The notes under the pieces are model-generated. The model ran no database searches. It was not told the DNA's origin and saw nothing but the letters and a program-made list of their open reading frames with translations. The translations under genes were made by a program, and so were the position numbers. Positions 1 through 4,839 of a stretch of 5,053 bases of DNA are shown here, piece after piece; the stretch's first letter is position 1; the number at the start of each line of letters is the position of its first letter. The DNA lies in assembly GCA_021805305.1 (NCBI GenBank), contig JAJZFO010000344.1:1-5053 (forward strand), in the 5' to 3' direction. The stretch comes from Actinomycetes bacterium. GTDB lineage: Bacteria > Actinomycetota > Acidimicrobiia > Acidimicrobiales > RAAP-2.

Positions 1-61
1 CGACTCGGCCGCGGCGGTCGTGATGCTCCAGCACTTCGTGGACGTGCGGCGTGCTGTCTAG
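1..61 (+). CDS. ruvX: RuvX/YqgF family protein, 3' end only
   Basis: Reading from base 2 gives a 19-residue C-terminal tail, DSAAAVVMLQHFVDVRRAV, ending at TAG 59-61. The DSxxAxxxLxxxxD pattern matches the C-terminal helix of RuvX (YqgF), an RNase H-fold protein related to Holliday junction resolvases and also implicated in 16S rRNA 5'-end processing. Catalytic residues lie upstream of the window and cannot be checked. The match is short, so context carries part of the call: ruvX directly before mltG is a common bacterial order. Its last 11 bases overlap the start of mltG in another frame, which suggests translational coupling. Confidence 0.72.
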   Translation, partial: DSAAAVVMLQHFVDVRRAV

Positions 62-1049
62 CACGCGGCGCCGCCTGGTGGCGGCCGTGGGCGCCCTCGC
101 AGTGATCGTGGTGGCCTGGTTCGCACTGCAGTACTTCCCCCCGGGGGGATCGGGTCGCGAGGTGCTCATCACCGTGCACCAGGGCGACTCGATGGCGGTG
201 ATCGCGGGCGACCTGCACCAGTCGGGCGTGATCGCCTCGGCCTTCGCCTTTCGCATCGACAGCTTCCTCGAGGGGGCCCCGCTCGTACGACCCGGCGCCT
301 ACCAGTTCGCCCAGGGCGCCAGCTTCTCGTCGATCCGTTCGATCCTGAGCGGGGGACCCAACGTTCCCCAGGTCGACGTCGTGCCCGGGCTCACCCTCAA
401 GGAGATCGCCCTGGACGTCGCCAACAGCGTGGGCAACACCTTCGCCTCGACCTTCCTCGCCGACGCTCAGCAGGCCGTGACCACGAGCGCCTATCGGCCC
501 AACGGCACCCTCGATGGACTGATCGGCCCTGGGCTCTACCTGATCACGCCCCAGGAGACCCCCGCGCAACTCCTGGCGGCGATGCAGGCGAACTTCGCCA
601 CCGAGGCGGCGGGCGTGGGTCTGAGCCCCACCAGCACCAATGAGGGCCTTGACGCCTACCAGTTGATCATCGCGGCCTCCATCGTCGAGAAGGAGGGCTA
701 CTACGCCAAGAACATGCCCGAGGTGGCCCGGGTGATCTACAACCGCCTGGCGCGCGGCATGAGACTGCAGATGGATTCGACGGTCCTCTACGCCCTCGGT
801 CTCGACGGCGGGACGGTCACGCGAGCCATGCTCCAGACGCCTACGCCGTACAACACCTATCTCAACGCCGGTCTGACGCCCACACCGATCTGCGTGGTCT
901 CGCCCCAGGCGCTCGCCGCGGTGTTGCATCCTCCAGCGGGCTCGTGGCTGTATTTTGTGCTGGTGAAGAAGGACGGGACCATGGCGTTCTCGACGACCTA
1001 CGCCGAACAACTCGCCCAAGAGGCCCGCGCGGCCAAGGCCGGCCTCTGA
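51..1049 (+). CDS. mltG: Endolytic murein transglycosylase MltG (YceG-like)
   Basis: A 332-residue membrane-anchored lytic transglycosylase. Family members cut nascent peptidoglycan strands near the membrane and are thought to act as glycan-length terminases. After a basic start (RRR, residues 6-8) comes one membrane segment (about 9-28), then a Pro/Gly linker. A LysM-like subdomain follows (about 37-101: VHQGDSMAVIA, then RPGAYQF), then the YceG catalytic domain. The signature IIAASIVEKEG is at 206-216; the glutamates are E213 and E215, and the catalytic one lies in this VEKE motif, corresponding to E218 of E. coli by recall. Further family motifs are VIYNRL (228-233), LQMDSTVLYALG (239-250) and TPYNTYLNAGLTPTPI (265-280). 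Length and motifs indicate an intact enzyme. The GTG start overlaps the ruvX end and has only a weak upstream GTGGA. The stop overlaps the aroE ATG by one base (TGATG). Confidence 0.95.
   Translation: MLSSTRRRLVAAVGALAVIVVAWFALQYFPPGGSGREVLITVHQGDSMAVIAGDLHQSGVIASAFAFRIDSFLEGAPLVRPGAYQFAQGASFSSIRSILSGGPNVPQVDVVPGLTLKEIALDVANSVGNTFASTFLADAQQAVTTSAYRPNGTLDGLIGPGLYLITPQETPAQLLAAMQANFATEAAGVGLSPTSTNEGLDAYQLIIAASIVEKEGYYAKNMPEVARVIYNRLARGMRLQMDSTVLYALGLDGGTVTRAMLQTPTPYNTYLNAGLTPTPICVVSPQALAAVLHPPAGSWLYFVLVKKDGTMAFSTTYAEQLAQEARAAKAGL
136..149. repeat. 14-bp perfect palindrome with C6G6 core
   Basis: TCCCCCCGGGGGGA is self-complementary over all 14 bases. It lies in mltG codons for F-P-P-G-G, directly after the membrane anchor. 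It may simply reflect a Pro/Gly linker written in GC-rich codons. The two six-base homopolymer runs could also be prone to replication slippage, and a frameshift here would remove the whole extracytoplasmic enzyme. The palindrome is plainly visible; any function is speculative. Confidence 0.6.
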
Positions 1050-1831
1050 TGTTCTGGCGACTGGGCGTCGCGGGCTCGCCGATCGCGCACTCGTTGTCGC
1101 CGGCGTTGCACGTGGCGGGCCTGACCCTGGCGTCGCTCGAGGGATCCTCTCGCCGTTACGAGCTCGTCGAGGCCGAGGCGGCTCGCTTGGGTCTCTTGAT
1201 GGGCGTCGAGGTGGACGCCCTGTCGGTGACCATGCCGCTCAAATCCGCCGCGGCGTCGCTCTGTGATGAGCTCGACGAGACGGCGCGCGCCCTCGGCGTC
1301 GTCAACTCCCTGCTGTGGCGCGAGGGTCGCCTCTACGGTACGAGCACCGACGGACCGGGATTCATCGATTCGCTGCGCGGTGAGTTCGGCGTCGAGGTGA
1401 CGAACATGAACGTGGTCGTCGTGGGCGCCGGGGGAGCGGCGCGCGCGATCGTCGACGCGTTGGTGGGCCACGGGGCCCACGCGGTCGCCGTGCTCGGGCG
1501 CACGCCCTCGCGCGTCGCGAGCATCGTGGCGCTCTACGACAACGTGGTCGATCACACCACCCTGTACCGGCCGGTCGACCTGATCGTCAACACCACGCCC
1601 GTCGACGGGCGACGCGACGCCGCGGCGGTGATGCAGGGCGTCACGCGCGACACCATCGCCGTCGACATCACCTACGATCCCGACCGCTCACCATGGCTGG
1701 CGTTGTACGCGGACCTCGGCTGCCCTCACCGCAACGGTCGCGCGATGCTGGCGTACCAGGCGGCGCGCCAGATGAACTGGTGGTGGGGCAGCGACCTCGA
1801 CGGCGCCGCGCTGTTGGAGGCGATCTCGTGA
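1049..1831 (+). CDS. aroE: Shikimate dehydrogenase (NADP+)
   Basis: A 260-residue cytosolic enzyme that reduces 3-dehydroshikimate to shikimate in aromatic amino-acid synthesis. The shikimate-binding motif is GSPIAHSLSPALH (9-21), with S15 and S17. The catalytic lysine is K65 in SVTMPLK, followed by N86 (VVNSL) and catalytic D101 (TSTDGPGF). The NADP-binding loop is GAGGAAR (126-132), with R151-T152 of GRTPSR as the likely phosphate-binding pair. NTTP is at 181-184 and the C-terminal GRAMLAYQAARQMNWWWG (230-247) contains Q237. Two usual asparagines are changed: the HN after the Ser motif is HV (V22), and NTD is STD (S99). Neither residue is the catalytic pair, so activity is expected. The ATG start is chosen because MFWRLGVAGSPI begins the domain at once; the open frame upstream is only mltG shadow. 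Initiation is probably by reinitiation at TGATG, since only a weak AAGG precedes it. The stop overlaps the next gene by four bases. Confidence 0.94.
   Translation: MFWRLGVAGSPIAHSLSPALHVAGLTLASLEGSSRRYELVEAEAARLGLLMGVEVDALSVTMPLKSAAASLCDELDETARALGVVNSLLWREGRLYGTSTDGPGFIDSLRGEFGVEVTNMNVVVVGAGGAARAIVDALVGHGAHAVAVLGRTPSRVASIVALYDNVVDHTTLYRPVDLIVNTTPVDGRRDAAAVMQGVTRDTIAVDITYDPDRSPWLALYADLGCPHRNGRAMLAYQAARQMNWWWGSDLDGAALLEAIS
1816..1820 (+). promoter_or_regulatory. Ribosome binding site of rodA
   Basis: GGAGG, within TTGGAGG, lies 7 bases before the GTG at 1828. It supports that start over any upstream start in the same open frame, which would lie inside aroE. Confidence 0.8.
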
Positions 1832-2976
1832 CCGACACGCTCAACGCCCGCGCCATCTCCCTTCGTCGACCCAGCAATCACGTGGACTACGGCCTAGCTC
1901 TGGGCCTGGTCGTGTTGGGTTTCTTCGGCGCCTTCATGTCCTACAGCGCGACGCGCGTGGCGCTGGTGAACGCCGGGTACAACCCGCACTACTACCTGGA
2001 GCGCCAGGGGTTCTTCGTCGTGCTGGGCATCGTGGCGATGAGCATCATCGCGAGCATCGACTATCGACGACTCGAGATCCTGGCCACACCGCTCTACATT
2101 GGCTCGTTCTTCGCCCTGGCGGGGGTGTTCGTGATCGGTCAGAGCGCGCTGGGGGCCCAGCGCTGGTACAACCTGGGCTTCGTTCAGATCCAGCCCAGTG
2201 AGTTCACGGTGCTCTTCATCATCTTGGCGGTGGCGACGTTCTGTGATCGCCGCTCCGAAGGCCTGAGGATGTACGACGTCGTGCGACTCTTGATCATGGC
2301 CGGCGCCCCACTGGGACTCATCGTCCTGCAGCCCGACCTCGGCACCTCGATCATCATCGTCCTCGTCGTGGCCGGGATGATGGTCGTGGCGGGCATCCCC
2401 CCACGCTTCATGACGTTTCTCACCATCGTGGGATCGGCCGGCCTCGCGATCGCGGTGTACCTGGACCTCTTGAAGAAGTACCAGGTCGACCGGTTCGTGT
2501 CGTTCCTCAATCAGAACTCGACCAATCCGGCGATCGGTCCGCTCCTCTACGAGGTGCACAACGCCAAGAGCGCCATCGGCGCGGGTGGGCTATGGGGCGC
2601 GGGGATCTTCAAGGGTCTCCAGACCGTGCTCGGTTTCGTGCCCGAGCAGCGCACCGACTTCATCTTCACCGCGATCGGCGAACAGCTCGGATTCGTCGGC
2701 GCGAGCGCGGTCATCTTGCTACTGGCCTTCATCGCCTGGCGCATGTGGGTGATCGGACGCCACGCCAAGGACACCATGGGTCGGCTCTTGAGCATCGGCA
2801 TCTTCATCTTCTTCTCCTTCAGCTGCTTCGAGAACATCGGGATGACGATGGGCATCATGCCGGTGACCGGTATCCCGCTGCCGCTCTTGAGTTACGGCGG
2901 CTCGGCGGCGCTGGTGTTCTTCAGCGCCGGCGGCCTGGTGCTGTCGGTGTCGCGACGCGTGGGAGGAACATCGTGA
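1828..2976 (+). CDS. rodA: RodA-type SEDS peptidoglycan glycosyltransferase
   Basis: A 382-residue polytopic membrane protein of the FtsW/RodA/SpoVE family, close to the length of E. coli RodA. SEDS proteins polymerise lipid II into glycan strands and usually act with a class B penicillin-binding protein. Family motifs in order: GAQRWYNLG (109-117), IQPSEF (121-126), QPDLGTS (168-174), NAKSAIGAGGLWGAG (245-259), PEQRTDFIFTAIGEQLG (272-288) and NIGMTMGIMPVTGIPLPLLS then YGGSA (336-360). D277 in RTDFIF matches the catalytic Asp (D262 of E. coli RodA, by recall). The motifs and the short N-terminus favour RodA over FtsW. The GTG start is set by a strong Shine-Dalgarno and a GTGA overlap with aroE. 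No class B PBP or mreBCD gene is in view, so the partner must be encoded elsewhere. Sharing an operon with mltG suggests linked synthesis and cleavage of new strands (inference). Confidence 0.92.
   Translation: MTDTLNARAISLRRPSNHVDYGLALGLVVLGFFGAFMSYSATRVALVNAGYNPHYYLERQGFFVVLGIVAMSIIASIDYRRLEILATPLYIGSFFALAGVFVIGQSALGAQRWYNLGFVQIQPSEFTVLFIILAVATFCDRRSEGLRMYDVVRLLIMAGAPLGLIVLQPDLGTSIIIVLVVAGMMVVAGIPPRFMTFLTIVGSAGLAIAVYLDLLKKYQVDRFVSFLNQNSTNPAIGPLLYEVHNAKSAIGAGGLWGAGIFKGLQTVLGFVPEQRTDFIFTAIGEQLGFVGASAVILLLAFIAWRMWVIGRHAKDTMGRLLSIGIFIFFSFSCFENIGMTMGIMPVTGIPLPLLSYGGSAALVFFSAGGLVLSVSRRVGGTS
2962..2966 (+). promoter_or_regulatory. Ribosome binding site of the DUF151 gene
   Basis: GGAGG within GGGAGGA lies 6 bases before the GTG at 2973, inside the last codons of rodA. 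It fixes the start of the small downstream gene despite a much longer open frame upstream. Confidence 0.82.
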
Positions 2977-3416
2977 GCGACGACTCGCTCTTGTCACCGG
3001 TCAACCCGGCGGACGTGTTCCGCGTGGTGCAGGTGGCCGACGTGGTCTACGACTACGCGCGGGCCACCGCGGTGGTGGTGCTGGTCGAGGCCGAGGGACG
3101 CCGGCGCGAACTGCGCCTGCCGGTCGCGCTGGGCGACGCCACCGCCATCCACCACGCGTGGCGCCACGTGGCCGGGATTCGCCCCACCACGGCGGAGCTC
3201 GCGACGTTCATCATCCAAGAACTACGCGCCGACGTGGTGGCCGCGCGCATCGTGCGCCACGAGGCCGGCGTGTACTACGGCGAACTGGACCTGATGACCG
3301 CCCAGGGGCGACGCGTCTTCGACGCACGCCCGAGCGACGCGATCACCCTGGCGCTTCGCCAGAGCGTCCCGGCGCCGCTGCTCGTGGCCGAGGGTGTGCT
3401 CGGCCACGGCGCCTAG
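2973..3416 (+). CDS. Bifunctional nuclease family protein (DUF151)
   Basis: A 147-residue soluble protein with no signal peptide or membrane segment. It matches the DUF151/BFN domain: RELRLPVALGDATAI (45-59), a central IRPTTAELATFIIQEL (69-84, replacing the usual RPxTHDLL), VYYGELDL (100-107) and the hallmark FDARPSDAITLAL (116-128), then LLVAEGVL (136-143). Plant members have been described as bifunctional nucleases; in bacteria the role is mostly unknown, so no substrate is assigned. The His of the usual RPxTH motif is absent (TTAEL here). The gene starts with GTGA overlapping the rodA stop and is the last gene of the plus-strand operon. Its TAG stop lies in a CTAG shared with the convergent minus-strand gene. 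A perfect hairpin falls within its final codons. Confidence 0.88.
   Translation: MSDDSLLSPVNPADVFRVVQVADVVYDYARATAVVVLVEAEGRRRELRLPVALGDATAIHHAWRHVAGIRPTTAELATFIIQELRADVVAARIVRHEAGVYYGELDLMTAQGRRVFDARPSDAITLALRQSVPAPLLVAEGVLGHGA
3383..3408. terminator. Candidate bidirectional hairpin terminator inside a coding end
   Basis: CGTGGCCGAG (3383-3392) and CTCGGCCACG (3399-3408) form a perfect 10-bp stem with a 6-base loop. For the minus-strand SEDS gene it begins 4 bases past the stop, the expected place for a terminator. For the plus operon it lies in the last codons of the DUF151 gene, ending 5 bases before its stop. There is no T-tract on either side, so it is not a classical intrinsic terminator; hairpins lacking a U-tail are proposed as terminators in actinobacteria. 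It could instead only stabilise 3' ends, or be chance in GC-rich coding sequence. Confidence 0.5.
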
Positions 3417-4777
3417 TCGAAGGAGACGACGACCACTTCGCCGCCGCGGCGTTCCTCGGCGTTCTCGTGGCTGATCCGCAGGAGCAGCGCCACGATGAGG
3501 TAGTTGGCGAAGAGTGAACTGCCACCGTAGGCCATGAAGGGCAGGGTGATCCCCGTAAAGGGCACCAGGCGAAGGACGCCTGCCATGATGAAGAACGACT
3601 GCAGGCCGATGGTGGCGGTGAGACCCATGGCGGTGAGGCGCACGAAGTCCGAGTGCGAACGCTGGGCGATGCGAAATCCCTCGCCCACGAAGACCGCGAA
3701 GAGGCTCAATATCAAGATGATCCCGATGAACCCCAGTTCCTCGCCCAGGGCGGCGAAGATCATGTCGGAGGTGATCTCCGAGATATTGCCCGACTGTCCC
3801 AGGCCCAGACCCGTGCCCGCGACGCCACCGGCCGCCAGGGAGAACCAGCCCAGCGCCAACTGGCTCGAGTGGTAGAAGTTCGTCGCCGACCACGGGTCGA
3901 GCCAGTAGCTGACGCGTTGTTGCACTTGATGAAACATCTGGTCGGCGAGCAGCGCGCCGCCGACGAAGAGCACGAAGCCGAGAGCCAGGTAGCTCTTGAG
4001 CCCGGTGGTCACCCACAGCATGGCGAAGAAGAGGGCGAAGAGCAGCATGGCGAAGCCGATGTCGTTCTCTCCGCCCAGGATCAACAAGGCCACGCCCCAG
4101 GCGACGAGGATGGGCACGAGCACCTTGGGCGGGATGATCAGGCGTCCGGCGAAGCGCTGCGTGGGCGTCGAGAGCAACTCGCGGTTGGCGGCGAAGTAGG
4201 AGGCGAAGAAGAACACCAGCAGGACCTTGGCGATCTCGATGGGCTGGAACGAGAGGGGACCCACGGCCACCCACAGTCGCGCCCCGTTGATGTTCTCGCC
4301 GAAGTGCGGGGTCAGTGGCGCGAGCATCAACGCCAGCGCCACGGTCAAGGTGAGGTAGCGATAGCGGTCGAGGTCGCGGATGGACTTGACGAATTTGAGG
4401 GTGAGCACCACGATCGCCGCGCTCACCACGAACCAGAACGCCTGGTACCCCGCGCGCGCCGGGTTCCAACGGGCGATCTCGACGTAGCCGATGCCGTTGA
4501 GCAACGTCGCCACCGGCAAGAGCACCTGCGAGGCGTGCGGAGCGTACCGGCGGATCGCCAGGTGCATCACCAACGACACCGAGATCAACACACCCAAGAA
4601 CACTCCCAGGCGCGCGGGCAAGTGACCCTTGGTCGCGAGGAACATCAAGACGTAGAACGCGGTGACGATCACCCAGGCCAGGGTCATCAATCCCAATTCG
4701 GTGGAACGAGAACGCGACGGCGCGGGCAACGGTGGCGCCGAAGGAGTCGCTACCTCACCGCGTCCGTGTCTCGCCAC
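3413..4777 (-). CDS. FtsW/RodA/SpoVE-family SEDS protein, mycobacterial RodA-like
   Basis: A 454-residue polytopic membrane protein, longer than the rodA product in this window because of extra N-terminal membrane segments after a Pro/Ser/Arg-rich cytoplasmic tail (about 1-28). It resembles the mycobacterial RodA type (recalled: Rv0017c, about 469 residues), e.g. HLAIRRYAP (72-80) and LLPVATLLNGIGYVEIAR (86-103). SEDS motifs: ENINGARLWVAVGPLSFQP (161-179), WLDPWS (292-297), GTGLGLGQ (321-328), SDMIFAALGEELGFIG (337-352) and GVLRLVPFTGITLPFMAYGGSSL (400-422). D338 fits the catalytic Asp position. Deviations are QPIE for QPSE/QPGE (178-181) and ENDIG for QPDLG (237-241). The GTG start has no Shine-Dalgarno; ATG at residue 31 is a less likely alternative. 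The gene stands alone, divergent from ppk1 and convergent with the DUF151 gene, unlike the usual actinobacterial kinase/phosphatase/PBP cluster. It probably polymerises lipid II, partner unknown. Confidence 0.9.
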   Translation of the reverse strand: MARHGRGEVATPSAPPLPAPSRSRSTELGLMTLAWVIVTAFYVLMFLATKGHLPARLGVFLGVLISVSLVMHLAIRRYAPHASQVLLPVATLLNGIGYVEIARWNPARAGYQAFWFVVSAAIVVLTLKFVKSIRDLDRYRYLTLTVALALMLAPLTPHFGENINGARLWVAVGPLSFQPIEIAKVLLVFFFASYFAANRELLSTPTQRFAGRLIIPPKVLVPILVAWGVALLILGGENDIGFAMLLFALFFAMLWVTTGLKSYLALGFVLFVGGALLADQMFHQVQQRVSYWLDPWSATNFYHSSQLALGWFSLAAGGVAGTGLGLGQSGNISEITSDMIFAALGEELGFIGIILILSLFAVFVGEGFRIAQRSHSDFVRLTAMGLTATIGLQSFFIMAGVLRLVPFTGITLPFMAYGGSSLFANYLIVALLLRISHENAEERRGGEVVVVSFD

Positions 4778-4799
4778 GTTGCCACAGTAGTCGTAGCAT
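4771..4799 (+). promoter_or_regulatory. Candidate ppk1 promoter overlapping the divergent gene start
   Basis: TCGCCA (4771-4776, four of six matches to TTGACA) and TAGCAT (4794-4799, full TAnnnT match) are spaced by 17 bases. Transcription would start near 4806 and leave a leader of about 34 bases containing the AAAGAG ribosome site. The -35 lies in the first codons of the minus-strand gene, and the -10 is four bases from that gene's own candidate -10. No clear PHO box was found. Prediction by eye. Confidence 0.35.
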
Positions 4800-4813
4800 T
4801 GAGCGTGTTGTAA
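4784..4813 (-). promoter_or_regulatory. Candidate leaderless promoter of the minus-strand SEDS gene
   Basis: Read on the minus strand, TTACAA (4813-4808, three of six matches to TTGACA) is followed after 18 bases by TACTGT (4789-4784), a full match to the actinobacterial TAnnnT -10 pattern. Only six bases (GGCAAC) separate it from the GTG at 4777. Transcription would then start at or next to the start codon, giving a leaderless mRNA. The lack of any Shine-Dalgarno before this GTG agrees. The site is predicted by eye only. Confidence 0.45.
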
Positions 4814-4824
4814 CCCTGCGGCAG

Positions 4825-4830
4825 AAAGAG
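4825..4830 (+). promoter_or_regulatory. Weak ribosome binding site of ppk1
   Basis: AAAGAG lies 9 bases before the GTG at 4840. It is a partial Shine-Dalgarno match and the best candidate upstream. No other ATG, GTG or TTG in this frame lies between the minus-strand gene start and 4840, so it supports the chosen start. Confidence 0.5.
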
Positions 4831-4839
4831 TCCTCCATC

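Noticed and set aside
1020..1046. GAGGCC/GGCCTC inverted repeat, with palindrome AGGCCGGCCT inside its 3' half, just before the aroE start
   Set aside because: The stem is only 6 bp with a 15-base loop in Ala/Lys/Gly-rich coding sequence. It could affect aroE initiation, but chance is a sufficient explanation.
944..1048. Extended N-terminus for AroE from an upstream ATG in the same frame
   Set aside because: The extra 35 residues lie inside mltG and read as low-complexity Arg/Gly sequence. The AroE domain begins right at the ATG at 1049, which couples to the mltG stop.
1693..1827. Extended N-terminus for RodA inside aroE
   Set aside because: The extension is an Arg/Pro-rich shadow of aroE. 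The GTG at 1828 has GGAGG at a good distance and starts just ahead of the first membrane segment.
2592..2972. Extended N-terminus for the DUF151 protein inside rodA
   Set aside because: It is a His/Arg-rich shadow of rodA. A strong Shine-Dalgarno and GTGA overlap mark 2973 as the start.
3222..4469. 415-codon minus-strand open frame overlapping the SEDS gene in another frame
   Set aside because: An Arg/Pro/Gly/His-rich shadow with no family motifs, caused by high GC lowering stop frequency.
3653..4813. 386-codon open frame on the plus strand opposite the minus-strand SEDS gene
   Set aside because: It is rich in His, Gln, Arg and Glu with no recognisable domain, as expected from the antisense of a GC-rich membrane-protein gene. 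The minus-strand product has clear SEDS motifs throughout.
4778..4839. PHO box (GTTCACC-like direct repeats) upstream of ppk1
   Set aside because: Searched for because ppk genes can be phosphate-regulated, but no convincing direct repeats were seen.
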